Of a DNA stretch of 64,000 nt, positions 26,952 through 35,759 are shown piece after piece. Position 1 is the stretch's first letter; the number at the start of each line of letters is the position of its first letter. This DNA comes from Alsobacter soli (GTDB lineage Bacteria > Pseudomonadota > Alphaproteobacteria > Rhizobiales > Beijerinckiaceae), in NCBI RefSeq assembly GCF_003004785.1, contig NZ_PVZS01000002.1, positions 186,001 to 250,000 on the forward strand, in the 5' to 3' direction. Position numbers and translations under genes: made by a program. The notes under the pieces are model-generated. The model saw only the letters and a list, made by a program, of their open reading frames with translations. It searched no databases and was not told the DNA's origin.

Positions 26952-28811
26952 TCAGGCTTTATAGCCCCCGGCGACCGCCCGCGGGCCGCGCTCGGCTTCG
27001 GCCCGCGCCAGCTCCGCCTTGAGCTCCGCGATGTCCGCCTCGCCCAACGTCTCGTGATCCAGCAGGAGAGCCGCCCACCGGTCCAGGATTGCGCGGTCGG
27101 CGGTGAGAATGGCCCGAGCCCGCTCCTCCGCCTTGCCGACCAGCCGGATGATGGCGGCGTCCCGCGTGGCCGCGGTGGCCTCGCTGATCGGGACCTCGCC
27201 GCCGCCCGGCTGGCCGGGCAGGAACCGGCTCGGCGGCGCCTCGAACACGGCCTCTCCCAGGCTCGGCTCCATGCCATATTGCGCCGCCATGGCGCGGGCG
27301 ATCTCGGTCGCCTTCTGCAGGTCGTCGCTGGCGCCCGTCGAGACGTCCCCGAACACCAGCGCCTCGGCGGCGCGCCCGCCCAGGAGCGTGGCCATCTTGG
27401 CCTCCAGCTCCGAGCGCCGCATCAGGTAGCGGTCCTCCGTCGGCATCTGCAGCGTGTAGCCCAGCGCCCCGACCGTCCGGGGCAGGATGGTGATCTTCTT
27501 CACCTCCTCCACGCCGGGCAGGCGCAGGCTCACCAGCGCGTGGCCCATCTCGTGATAGGCCACGATCCGCCGCTCCTCCTGCTTGATCACGCGGTTGCGC
27601 TTCTCCGGCCCGGCGACGATGCGCTCGATCGCCTGCACGAAGTCGTCCCCGTTGACGGCGTCGCCACCGCGGCGGGTGGCCAGCATGGCGGCCTCGTTCA
27701 CCAGGTTGGCGAGGTCCGCGCCGGTGAAGCCCGGCGTCAGCCCTGCGACCTTCGTGATGTCGAGGTCGGGAGCGGCCTTCACCTTCCGCAGGTGCACCTG
27801 CAGGATCTCCTCCCGCCCGCGCTTGTCCGGACGGTCGACGACGATCTGCCGGTCGAAACGCCCGGCCCGCAGCAGCGCCGGATCGAGGATCTCCGGCCGG
27901 TTGGTCGCCGCCAGCAGCACCACGCCGACGCTCGGGTCGAAGCCGTCGAGCTCGCTCAGGAGCTGGTTGAGGGTCTGCTCCTTCTCGTCGTTCGCCCCCG
28001 CGATGCCGACCAGCGCCCGGGCCCGGCCGAGCGCGTCGAGTTCGTCGATGAAGATGATGCAGGGCGCGTTGGCCCGCGCCTGCTCGAACAGGTCGCGCAC
28101 CCGCGCGGCGCCGACGCCCACGAAGAGCTCCACGAACTCCGACCCGTTCATGGAGAAGAACGGCACGCCAGCCTCGCCGGCCACCGCCCGCGCGAGCAGC
28201 GTCTTGCCGGTCCCGGGCGGCCCCGCCAGAAGGATGCCCTTCGGCGCATGCGCGCCGAGCCGGCCGTACTTGGCGGGATCCTTGAGGAAGGCCACGACCT
28301 CGCGCAACTCGTCCTTGGCCTCGTCCACGCCGGCCACGTCGTCGAAGCCGACCTTGATGTCCTTTTCCACGAACACCTTGGCCTTGCTCTGCCCGATGGA
28401 CATGAGCCCGCCCAAGCCGCCGCGCCCGCCCATGCGGCCGAGCATGGACCGCCACAGCCAGAACATCAGCAGGCCCGGGATGATCCAGCCCAGGAGAGTG
28501 CCCGCCCAGCCGGACTCCGCCACGCCGGAATATGGAACGCCGCTCTCGTCCAGCTGCCTGGCGATGTCGCCCCGGACGCGCACGGCCATGATCACCTTGC
28601 GCCCGTCCTTCTGTGGCTCCTTCAGGGTGCCCCGGATGTACTGGTCGGCCACGGTGACGTCGGCGAACTTGTGGTCCTTCAGCAGGGTCTGGAACTCGCT
28701 GTACGGGACGGTCTCCACCTCACGCCAGGTCGTCCAGGTCTGTTGCAGCAGCAGGCCTGCCAGGATCATGAAGGCGATGAAGCCGAGGTCGAGCTTGTGA
28801 TGCCGCTCCAC
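26952..28811 (-). CDS. FtsH-type membrane-anchored ATP-dependent zinc metalloprotease
   Basis: 619 residues, GTG start with GGAGCG upstream. Two membrane segments (about 10-25 and 103-120) flank a small extracytoplasmic domain. The AAA+ domain has Walker A GPPGTGKT (197-204), Walker B IIFIDE (252-257) and the second region of homology [18 protein letters not shown]. The peptidase zinc site is HEMGH (420-424). FtsH degrades membrane and regulatory proteins. Because this copy sits among stress and redox genes and is clearly full length, it is likely an accessory paralogue rather than the essential ftsH, which normally follows tilS; this is inference. Confidence 0.95.
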   Translation of the reverse strand: MERHHKLDLGFIAFMILAGLLLQQTWTTWREVETVPYSEFQTLLKDHKFADVTVADQYIRGTLKEPQKDGRKVIMAVRVRGDIARQLDESGVPYSGVAESGWAGTLLGWIIPGLLMFWLWRSMLGRMGGRGGLGGLMSIGQSKAKVFVEKDIKVGFDDVAGVDEAKDELREVVAFLKDPAKYGRLGAHAPKGILLAGPPGTGKTLLARAVAGEAGVPFFSMNGSEFVELFVGVGAARVRDLFEQARANAPCIIFIDELDALGRARALVGIAGANDEKEQTLNQLLSELDGFDPSVGVVLLAATNRPEILDPALLRAGRFDRQIVVDRPDKRGREEILQVHLRKVKAAPDLDITKVAGLTPGFTGADLANLVNEAAMLATRRGGDAVNGDDFVQAIERIVAGPEKRNRVIKQEERRIVAYHEMGHALVSLRLPGVEEVKKITILPRTVGALGYTLQMPTEDRYLMRRSELEAKMATLLGGRAAEALVFGDVSTGASDDLQKATEIARAMAAQYGMEPSLGEAVFEAPPSRFLPGQPGGGEVPISEATAATRDAAIIRLVGKAEERARAILTADRAILDRWAALLLDHETLGEADIAELKAELARAEAERGPRAVAGGYKA

Positions 28812-28904
28812 GGGTTCGCTCCGTCGGGCTCGGGGGCGCTGACGCCAGTTGTAGCGGCGCCGCCGGCCTGCACGGAATGATTGTGATCAACGAGCCCGTC
28901 GGCG

Positions 28905-29969
28905 CTACTTGTCCTTTTGCGCGCCCTTGTTCGTGAACCGGGCGTTCCCGAGGCCGGTGCCGATCGTCAGCACGCCCCACTTCGCCACGTCGGTCATGAA
29001 CGGGATCTGGCTCAGGCCCTGCACCACGGCGTCGTTGTGCATGAGCACCACCGCTTCATGGTCGCCGATGGTCGGCACGGCCTTGGCGATCGTCTCCGGC
29101 AGGTTGAAGTGGTCGCTTTCCCAGTTCCCGCCGGGCAGGTTCTGGCCGCCGCGGTCGATGGAGCCGTCCGGCTCGATGACACCCGGGCATCCCACCCCGA
29201 TCACCGGCGCGAGCCGCAGGCCATCCTTCTCGGCCCGGTTCAGCAGGTCCTTCACCATCTCGACCAGCCGGTCGACCGCGGCCGTTCGCTTCGGCTTATC
29301 GTCTGCGTGCCGCCACAGCTCGCTCTTCCAAACCTCGGCGCGCGACAGGTCACTGGCCTTGTCGAGCTTCAGCAGCACGACTCCGGCCCGGATGTTGGAG
29401 CCGCCTATATCGACCCCGATCAGGGCCTCGTGCCCCTTCAGCGCCCAGGGCTGGACGAGGTGCGCCACGCCAATGAGGCCCGCATGGTCCGGATGGTGCC
29501 GGATCGGGACCAGGCTGACGGGATGACCCGAGCCTTTCAGCAGGGCGTTCGTGCGCCCAATCGCCAGTTCGCCGATGCGTCCCTGCCGGAAGCCCCCGCC
29601 CACCGCGATGGCCTCCGTGCCGTCCCACCCTTTGGCGCGCAGGAACCGCCGGGTGACGGCGGCCAGCTCCTGGGCGAAATCCTCGATCGCGCCATGGATC
29701 ACGCCTGCCGCGTCCGGGTCGCCGGTCAGGAAGATCTCCTCCAGCTTCTTCTTCCCGATCTCCGAGCTGGGCTTGTCGCCCAGCGGGTCCTCGTCGAATT
29801 GCCGGAAGCGCTCGCGCCAGTCCTCCAGCACCTCGACGAAGGCGCGCTTGCTGGCGCGGTCGCCGATGAACCCGTCCTCGCGGCGCAGTTCGAGGTTGTA
29901 GCTGTCGATGGTGACGGAGGGCAGCTGCAACGCGCCGTGCGGCCCGTTGGGGGCGCGGTCCTTGGCCAT
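28905..29969 (-). CDS. ROK family protein (sugar kinase/repressor-type)
   Basis: 354 residues. A ROK ATPase core is visible in the C-terminal two thirds: GVDIGGSNIRAGVV (phosphate 1), VIGVGCPGVIEPDGSIDRGGQNLPGGNW (ROK signature region) and LTIGTGLGNARF. The zinc-type cysteine cluster of classical ROK glucokinases is absent and there is no N-terminal helix-turn-helix. The first 150 residues are unusual for the family and include a charged region (VLEDWRERFRQFDEDPLG). Substrate unknown. AGGAG precedes ATG 29969. Confidence 0.82.
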   Translation of the reverse strand: MAKDRAPNGPHGALQLPSVTIDSYNLELRREDGFIGDRASKRAFVEVLEDWRERFRQFDEDPLGDKPSSEIGKKKLEEIFLTGDPDAAGVIHGAIEDFAQELAAVTRRFLRAKGWDGTEAIAVGGGFRQGRIGELAIGRTNALLKGSGHPVSLVPIRHHPDHAGLIGVAHLVQPWALKGHEALIGVDIGGSNIRAGVVLLKLDKASDLSRAEVWKSELWRHADDKPKRTAAVDRLVEMVKDLLNRAEKDGLRLAPVIGVGCPGVIEPDGSIDRGGQNLPGGNWESDHFNLPETIAKAVPTIGDHEAVVLMHNDAVVQGLSQIPFMTDVAKWGVLTIGTGLGNARFTNKGAQKDK

Positions 29970-29979
29970 GCAGGAACTC

Positions 29980-30291
29980 CTACGGGCGCTCGTCGAGCAG
30001 GATGGCGGTGGAGGCGCGGGTCCGCGCCTCGAGCTCGTCGACCTTGTGCGCTTCGCACAGCTCCGCGGCCGCCCTCAGCAGGCCGGCGGCGGCGGCATAG
30101 GCCTCCCGGCGGTAGCTCTCGGGCGTGCGCCCCGCGACCTGCGGTTGGCGCAGCCGCAGGCTGACGGTCTGGACCGGGCCGGCCCCCGCGTCCCGGAAGC
30201 CGAAGTTCAGCTCCGCGGTAAGCACGGGCGGCTGGTCGGCGTCGCCTTGCGCCGCCGTGACCTCCCCGAACGAGAAACTGTAGAAATCCAT
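29980..30291 (-). CDS. Hypothetical protein upstream of the ROK gene
   Basis: 103 residues. The N-terminal half looks like an all-beta domain with alternating hydrophobic residues (MDFYSFSFGEV, LTAELNFGFRDAG, TVSLRLRQPQVAG); the rest is a helix (AYAAAAGLLRAAAELCEAHKVDEL). It is 10 nt upstream of the ROK gene and on the same strand, so probably cotranscribed. No family recognised. Confidence 0.6.
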   Translation of the reverse strand: MDFYSFSFGEVTAAQGDADQPPVLTAELNFGFRDAGAGPVQTVSLRLRQPQVAGRTPESYRREAYAAAAGLLRAAAELCEAHKVDELEARTRASTAILLDERP

Positions 30292-30359
30292 GCGAAGCCC
30301 CCTCTGCAGGCCGAGGGAACAACGCCCGATACCGGCTTCCGTTCAGGCCAAGGAGGCGG

Positions 30360-31424
30360 CTATGCGCCGCCCGCCACGGGCTCTTCGTCCAGGACCTCGT
30401 CCTCCTCGGCCTCGAGCCGGCCCGCGTCCTCGGGCGCGAGGCCGAACCGGACGGCGACGTCCGGGGCGTAGCGCAGCAGATCCGGCCGCAGCCGGAGCAG
30501 CGCGAGGTCCTTGGCCTTGGCTTCCAGCATGACGTCGAAGTCGAGCCCGGCAGCCTCCCGCATGAAGGTCGCGAACTCGAACGGGTTGCAGAAATCGGCG
30601 TGGCCCGTGAACACCGGCGCGACCCGCCGGATCACCTTCTTGCGGGTGGCCTTGTCGATGCTCGCATGCTCGCGCAGCTCCGTCCGGGGGGAGGAATAAT
30701 GGATTTTCGGCTGCTGCCCCTCGGGCCACGACCGCAGGATCGCCGCCAGCGTGGCCCGCAGCTCCGCCCGCTCGGGGTTGAGGCACCAGAAGTGCTGGTA
30801 GTCGAAGATCAGCCGCACGCCCGTGTGCTCGTGGATCCACAGCACGTCCGCGGCCGAGAAGCGCAGGTCGTCGTGCTCCAGCACCAGCCGCCGGCGCACA
30901 GGCTCCGGCAGAGTCTTCCAGGTCTCGACCCAGCGCGCCCGGCTCGCCTGCAGGTCGCCGTAGACCCCGCCCACATGGATCACCAGCACGGCCTCTGGCC
31001 CGAGATCCATGAGGTCGAGCATCTCGGCCTGGCTGGCCAGGTCCCAGACGCTCTTGCGCACCAGCTCGGGATCCGGGCTCAGCACCACGAACTGCGAGGG
31101 GTGGAACGAAAGGCGGATATCGAGCGCCTTCGCCTTCGACCCGATCGCACGCAACTCCGACGCGCTCTCCTTCACCATGCCGTGGAATTGCGGCATGTCC
31201 GGATGGGTGGCGTAGGGCGCCAGGTCCGAGGACATGCGGTACATGCGGATGTCGTGCCGGTCGAGGTGGTCCAGGATGGCGTCCACATACTCGAGGGAGA
31301 CCTTCAGGTGCGGGTTGCTGGCGGCGCGCCGGCTGTCATTGCTCTTCAGGTCCTCCCGGGCCATCACCTTCACGGGAAAGCCCAGGCGCGATACGCGCCG
31401 GTGGGTCAGCTTGGGTTCGGGCAT
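30360..31424 (-). CDS. uvsE: UV DNA damage endonuclease
   Basis: 354 residues. UvsE/UVDE nicks DNA 5' of UV photoproducts and some other lesions in an alternative excision pathway. It is a TIM-barrel enzyme using Mn2+/Zn2+ ligands. Conserved stretches: RLGFPVKV at the N-terminus, MYRMSSDLAPYATHPD, RLSFHPSQFVVLSP, LVIHVGGVYGD, LVLEHDD, LIFDYQHFW and IHYSSPRTE. ATG 31424 is chosen to give the usual N-terminus; an upstream in-frame ATG would add 13 basic residues. The C-terminal 45 residues are acidic and variable. Confidence 0.93.
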   Translation of the reverse strand: MPEPKLTHRRVSRLGFPVKVMAREDLKSNDSRRAASNPHLKVSLEYVDAILDHLDRHDIRMYRMSSDLAPYATHPDMPQFHGMVKESASELRAIGSKAKALDIRLSFHPSQFVVLSPDPELVRKSVWDLASQAEMLDLMDLGPEAVLVIHVGGVYGDLQASRARWVETWKTLPEPVRRRLVLEHDDLRFSAADVLWIHEHTGVRLIFDYQHFWCLNPERAELRATLAAILRSWPEGQQPKIHYSSPRTELREHASIDKATRKKVIRRVAPVFTGHADFCNPFEFATFMREAAGLDFDVMLEAKAKDLALLRLRPDLLRYAPDVAVRFGLAPEDAGRLEAEEDEVLDEEPVAGGA

Positions 31425-31536
31425 GATGTCCTGCTTGGCGTCTCGTCTGGCGCGGATACGCACAACGCGTCGCGCCGGACCAGGGTCCGACGGCAGGATG
31501 GTGCATGCTCGCCACCTTTGGGCGTGCAGTTCGAAG

Positions 31537-31560
31537 GCAAACGAAACATGATGCGAAAGC
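31537..31560. promoter_or_regulatory. Probable GlpR operator upstream of glpR
   Basis: The minus-strand reading GCTTTCGCATCATG, TTTCGTTTGC has two TTTCG units. The same TTTCGTTTGC word occurs upstream of glpD (32384-32406). DeoR-family GlpR proteins of alphaproteobacteria bind repeats of TTTCG, so this is a likely autoregulatory site, about 25 nt before the glpR start. Confidence 0.55.
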
Positions 31561-31582
31561 AGACGACCTCCCGGAGCCGCCC

Positions 31583-32383
31583 ATGACCGCCTTGTCGCCG
31601 CGCCAGAACGAGATCGTGGCCATGGCTCGCGTCCAGGGCCGCGTCAGCGTCGACGAACTGGCGCTCCGCTACGAGGTGAGTCCTCAGACCATCCGCAAGG
31701 ACCTGAACGACCTGTGCGACCGCCGCATCCTCTCGCGCGTGCACGGCGGCGCGGTGGTGGCCTCCAGCGTCGAGAATCTGGCCTACGAGGCGCGGCGCTT
31801 CCTGGCGCGCGATGAGAAGGCCGCCATCGGCAGGGCGGCAGCGGCCCTGATCCCCAACAACGCCTCCCTTTTCATCAACATCGGCACCACCACGGAGGAA
31901 GTCGCCCGCTGCCTCAAGGACCACGAGGGCCTGCTGGTGATCACCAACAACCTCCATGTCGCGACGCTGCTCTACCCGCATCCCAAGATCGAGGTGATTG
32001 TGGCCGGCGGGCCGGTGCGCCGCTCGGACGGGGGCGTGGTCGGCTCCGCCGCCGTGGACCTCATCCGGCAGTTCAAGGTCGACTACGCCGTGATGGGCGC
32101 TTCCGCCATCGATCCCGAGGGCGCGATCCTGGATTTCGACTACCGCGAAGTGCGCGTATCGCGCGCAATCCTGGAGAACGCCCGCAAGGCAATTCTTGTG
32201 GCCGACAGCCTCAAGTTCGAGCGCTCCGCGCCCGTGCGGATCGGCCATCTCGCCGAGGTCGACACGTTTGTCACCGATCGGCTCCCGTCCGAGGCGGTCC
32301 GGCGCCTTTGCGCTCAGGAAGGCGTTGACGTGGTCGAGACGCGCCCGGATTCCCAGGAAGAAGGGGAGGTCGCCGCCGAGTGA
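31583..32383 (+). CDS. glpR: DeoR family regulator, probably glycerol-3-phosphate repressor
   Basis: 266 residues. N-terminal helix-turn-helix: SPRQNEIVAMARVQGRVSVDELALRYEVSPQTIRKDLNDL, the DeoR signature. The effector domain shows NIGTTTEEVARCL, MGASAID and VADSLKFERSA, the sugar-phosphate isomerase-like fold that senses glycerol-3-phosphate in GlpR. Its position next to glpD and the shared TTTCG repeats support the name. ATG 31583 has weak GGAG context upstream. Confidence 0.9.
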   Translation: MTALSPRQNEIVAMARVQGRVSVDELALRYEVSPQTIRKDLNDLCDRRILSRVHGGAVVASSVENLAYEARRFLARDEKAAIGRAAAALIPNNASLFINIGTTTEEVARCLKDHEGLLVITNNLHVATLLYPHPKIEVIVAGGPVRRSDGGVVGSAAVDLIRQFKVDYAVMGASAIDPEGAILDFDYREVRVSRAILENARKAILVADSLKFERSAPVRIGHLAEVDTFVTDRLPSEAVRRLCAQEGVDVVETRPDSQEEGEVAAE

Positions 32384-32406
32384 GTTTCGCTTCGCCTTTC
32401 GTTTGC
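32384..32406. promoter_or_regulatory. Probable GlpR operator upstream of glpD
   Basis: GTTTCGCTTCGCC, TTTCGTTTGC lies right after the glpR stop and about 65 nt before glpD. It has two TTTCG units and matches the TTTCGTTTGC word at 31537-31546 in inverted orientation. Confidence 0.55.
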
Positions 32407-32469
32407 GGATTGTATGAAACCGGATGCGCGCTTATGCTGTTGTGAGGGCCAGGCAGGCCTCGGGACAGG

Positions 32470-34023
32470 GTGACGGGCGTGGGCGCGACAGGCGACATCT
32501 TCGATCTGGCGATCATCGGCGGGGGGGTGAACGGAGCCGGCATCGCGCGCGACGCGGCCGGACGCGGCGCCTCCGTGGTGCTGTTCGAGCAGAACGACCT
32601 GGCGAGCGCCACGTCGTCGGCCTCCACGAAGCTCATCCATGGCGGCCTGCGCTACCTTGAATATTACGAGTTCCGCCTGGTCCGCGAGGCCCTGGCCGAG
32701 CGCGAAGTGGTCTGGGGCATGGCGCCCCATATCGTCTGGCCGCTGCGCTTCGTCCTCCCCCACCACGCGGGCCTGCGCCCGTCCTGGATGCTGCGGCTCG
32801 GGCTGTTCCTTTACGACCATCTCGGCGGCCGCAGGTTGCTGCCCGCGACCCGTTCGCTGGACCTCCGCCGCGACCAGGCCGGCGCTCCGCTGAAGGCCGC
32901 TTTCGCCCGGGGCTTCGAGTATTCCGACTGCTGGGTGGAGGACGCGCGACTCGTCGTGCTCAACGCCCGCGACGCGGCCGAGCGCGGGGCCGCGATCCGG
33001 ACCCGCACGAAGGTGGTGTCGGCCGCTCGCGAGGGAGAGCTCTGGAAGGTCGAGACGCTGTCGGCCTCGGGCGAGCGGCAGGTGATCAGGGCCCGCGCGC
33101 TCGTCAATGCGGCCGGGCCCTGGGTCGCCCAGGTCGCGAACGCCACGCTGGGCGGCCAGTCGCCGGCCTCCGTCCGCCTGGTTCAGGGCAGCCACATCGT
33201 GGTCCCCAGGATCTTCGACGGGCCGCAGTGCTACATCTTCCAGAACGCCGACAACCGCATCGTCTTCGCGATTCCCTACGAGCAGGACTTCACCCTGATC
33301 GGCACCACGGACCGTGACTTCAAGGGCGACCCCTCTGCGGTGGCGGCCAGCGAGGAGGAGATCCAGTACCTCTGCGCCGCGGCGGGCGAATACTTCAAGG
33401 CGCCGATCCGCCGCGAGGACGTGGTGTGGACCTACTCCGGCGTGCGCCCGCTCTATGACGACGGCGCCACGAAGGCCCAGGAAGCCACGCGCGACTACGT
33501 GCTGAAGCTCGACGCGCCCGAAGGGGCCGCTCCGATCCTGTCCGTGTTCGGCGGCAAGATCACCACCTTCCGGCGCCTCGCGGAGGCTGCGCTCGCCAAG
33601 CTCGCGCCGCATTTGCCGACCCTCGACAAGCCCTCCTGGACGGGCGGAACGCCCCTGCCGGGCGGCGACTTCGACCGGCTCGGATTCGACTCGCTCGTGG
33701 ACAACCTGCGCCGGCGCTATCCCTGGATCGCGGCCGAGCACGCCCGCCGCCTGGCCCGCGCCTATGGAACCCGCGCCGAGCGCATCCTGGCCGGCGCCCG
33801 CAGCCTGGCCGAGCTGGGCGAGACCTTCGGGGCCGACCTCACGGCCCGCGAAGTCGAATACCTGATGGACCAGGAATGGGCGGTGGAGCCGGCCGACATC
33901 CTCTGGCGGCGCAGCAAGCTGGGGCTGCGGCTCGACGCAAGCCAGCAGGCGGCGCTGGCGGCCTTCATGGCCGAGCGGGCCGGCGTTTCTCGCATGGCTC
34001 CCAGAAGCGCCGCCACGGCCTGA
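32470..34023 (+). CDS. glpD: Glycerol-3-phosphate dehydrogenase (FAD, membrane-associated)
   Basis: 517 residues. Oxidises sn-glycerol-3-phosphate to dihydroxyacetone phosphate, passing electrons to quinone. FAD motif DLAIIGGGVNGAGIARDAAGRG at 11-32; substrate-binding SSASTKLIHGGLRYLE; VVPRIFDGPQCYIFQNADNR; and the C-terminal region of the family. The upstream GTG at 32470 is immediately after AGGG; a second GTG at 32479 has better spacing and may be the real start. Two genes, glpR then glpD, same strand. No glycerol kinase or facilitator in the window. Confidence 0.95.
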   Translation: MTGVGATGDIFDLAIIGGGVNGAGIARDAAGRGASVVLFEQNDLASATSSASTKLIHGGLRYLEYYEFRLVREALAEREVVWGMAPHIVWPLRFVLPHHAGLRPSWMLRLGLFLYDHLGGRRLLPATRSLDLRRDQAGAPLKAAFARGFEYSDCWVEDARLVVLNARDAAERGAAIRTRTKVVSAAREGELWKVETLSASGERQVIRARALVNAAGPWVAQVANATLGGQSPASVRLVQGSHIVVPRIFDGPQCYIFQNADNRIVFAIPYEQDFTLIGTTDRDFKGDPSAVAASEEEIQYLCAAAGEYFKAPIRREDVVWTYSGVRPLYDDGATKAQEATRDYVLKLDAPEGAAPILSVFGGKITTFRRLAEAALAKLAPHLPTLDKPSWTGGTPLPGGDFDRLGFDSLVDNLRRRYPWIAAEHARRLARAYGTRAERILAGARSLAELGETFGADLTAREVEYLMDQEWAVEPADILWRRSKLGLRLDASQQAALAAFMAERAGVSRMAPRSAATA

Positions 34024-34059
34024 GCCGGTTCCCTCAGGCGCGAACCTGTCCCACAATGC

Positions 34060-34283
34060 TCCCCGGCGCGCCGCAGAGCGCGCAACCCGCCGCACCTGGC
34101 GCCCCTCGTCGAGCTCTGCGGGGCCCCCTGGACCCACCCCGGCGTGCAGGACCTGGACAAGACCGTGCGCGACGGCCTCGGGCCGCCCGCCAGATCATCG
34201 GAGGCCTGGGCCTCGAGGTCGCCACGCCCGACGAGGCGCGCGCCCCGCTGGAACTCAAGGGCGGGGACAAGGTGAATTTCTGA
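34060..34283 (+). pseudogene. 3' remnant resembling a BKACE (3-keto-5-aminohexanoate cleavage) gene
   Basis: The last 30 codons before the stop at 34283 read RQIIGGLGLEVATPDEARAP (then LELKGGDKVNF), which closely resembles the C-terminus of BKACE enzymes. Upstream the frame shifts: LDKTVRDGLGPP is read in another frame, and no start or catalytic domain is present. I interpret this as a decayed fragment on the plus strand just after glpD; the identification rests on a short stretch. Confidence 0.4.
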
Positions 34284-34585
34284 GCGGCTGCGGACCAAGT
34301 TCCGGCCGGCCCATCGTCCGTGGCCCGGAGTTCGCTCGTGTTCGCCGCCTCCGCTCGGGGCGGAGGCCAAGCTGCGGATGAAAATTGTCGTAGCGTAAGT
34401 TTGCTCTTTACGTGCATTGAAGCTTCAAACTTTGAGCTTTCGCCAAGAAGCGGGTTGATTTCGTTTTTTGTTGGAATGTCAAGGAGAATGATTTCGACAT
34501 CTTTGCCTGAGCCATTGAACCAAACCGACCAGTTAACGATTGTGGTCCGGCGGCTGGGGGGCCGGTAGGACGGTGAGGATTCAAG
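34284..34585. other. AT-rich gene-free stretch upstream of the REC-Crp gene
   Basis: Notably AT-rich from about 34375 to 34525 compared with flanks of about 70% GC. It has no convincing gene on either strand. It likely contains the promoter of the regulator at 34586 and could be a site for MucR-type AT-rich DNA binders. Confidence 0.5.
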
Positions 34586-35722
34586 TTGGCCAAGCTCACG
34601 CCACGTCGTGTTCTCGTCGTAGAGGACGATTATTACATCGCTGCCGATCTCGCCGCGGCCTTGCGCACCCTTGGCGCCGAGGTCGTCGGTCCGGTTCCGG
34701 ATCGCGTGGCAGCCAACAGGCTGCTGGAGAACGAGGTCGTCAACGCGGCCGTCCTGGACATCAAGCTGGGCGGCGACACGGTGTACCCGCTCGCCACTGA
34801 ACTGCAGACCCGCGGCATCCAGTTCGTCTTCGCCACCGGATACGGCGACACGATCATCCCGGCGCAGTTCCGCGGCGTGCCCTGCTTCGAGAAGCCGATG
34901 CGTCCGACCGATCTCGCCCGCGCCGTGTTGAGCGGTCCCGCGGCCAGCCCTGGAGTGGACGTGAACGCGAACCTTCTTCTGTCCCGCATGCCCGAGGAGG
35001 AGTTCGACAGGCTTCGCCCGCATTTCACCTGCGTCGAACTGCGCAGGGGAGCCGCCCCCTTCGACGCCGGGGACAAGCTCGACCACCTGCTTTTCCCGTT
35101 GAGCGGCGTCTGCTCGCTCTCCTTCGGCGCAGGCGCTCCGGAACTCTCCACCGCCCTTGTGGGCCATGAGGGCATGATCGGGGCGTCCCTGTTGATGGGC
35201 GTCTCGCGGCTGCCCATGCGGTGCACGGTCCAGGTGGACGGCGAGGCCTTGTCCATCGCGGCCGAGCAGTTCCTTCCCAGGCTTCGGTCGTCCCCGCGCG
35301 CCTGGACGCTGCTGCTGCGCTACCAGCACGTGCTCCACATGCAGACCGCCTACGCCCTGCTCAGCGCGGGCGCGGCGTCCATCGAGCAGCGCGTGGCGCG
35401 CCTGCTGCTGATGCTCGCCGATCGGGTCGGCGACGAGATCTCCATCATCCACGACGCGATGTCGACCATGCTGCATGTGCGCCGCGCCGGGGTCACGCAG
35501 GCGCTTCACATTCTGGAAGGCGAGGGAGGCGTGCGGGCACGCCGGGGCAAGATCACCATCCGGGATCGGTCGCGCGTCGAGCAGGCCGCCGGGCTGGGCT
35601 ATGGCCTGGTGGAAGCCGAGTACGAACGACTCCTGGGCGTGTCTCCGCGTCTGCCCGGCATCGAGCCCTCGATGACGAAGCCCTCCTTGCGGGGAATGTT
35701 CCAGACAGGGCTGCCCAACTAG
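34586..35722 (+). CDS. Response regulator receiver domain fused to a Crp/Fnr-type regulator
   Basis: 378 residues. Residues 6-115 are a complete CheY-like receiver: acidic pocket E13-D14-D15, phospho-acceptor D58 (VLDIKLGG), T84 (ATGYGD) and K103 (FEKP). From about 127 to 240 is a cyclic-nucleotide-like beta barrel (LLSRMPEEEFDRLRPHFTCVEL, LLFPLSGVCSLSF, GHEGMIGASLL) with no cAMP-binding arginine signature. A winged helix at about 290-335 contains VRRAGVTQALHILEGEGGV. Crp/Fnr proteins of this subtype are normally about 240 residues without a receiver. TTG start at 34586 with GAGGA 6 nt upstream. No histidine kinase is adjacent. Confidence 0.88.
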   Translation: MAKLTPRRVLVVEDDYYIAADLAAALRTLGAEVVGPVPDRVAANRLLENEVVNAAVLDIKLGGDTVYPLATELQTRGIQFVFATGYGDTIIPAQFRGVPCFEKPMRPTDLARAVLSGPAASPGVDVNANLLLSRMPEEEFDRLRPHFTCVELRRGAAPFDAGDKLDHLLFPLSGVCSLSFGAGAPELSTALVGHEGMIGASLLMGVSRLPMRCTVQVDGEALSIAAEQFLPRLRSSPRAWTLLLRYQHVLHMQTAYALLSAGAASIEQRVARLLLMLADRVGDEISIIHDAMSTMLHVRRAGVTQALHILEGEGGVRARRGKITIRDRSRVEQAAGLGYGLVEAEYERLLGVSPRLPGIEPSMTKPSLRGMFQTGLPN

Positions 35723-35759
35723 CCGGCGAACGGGTCGGAAATCGCCGCCCTCGAAGCGC

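Noticed and set aside
24821-27277. 818-codon frame apparently joining the SDR to an upstream segment
   Set aside because: The upstream part is an out-of-frame shadow of the zinc alcohol dehydrogenase. The SDR has its own Tat-type signal and start at 25834 or 25810.
32314-34137. 607-codon frame on the minus strand opposite glpD
   Set aside because: Antisense to glpD with no recognisable domain; a GC-driven shadow.
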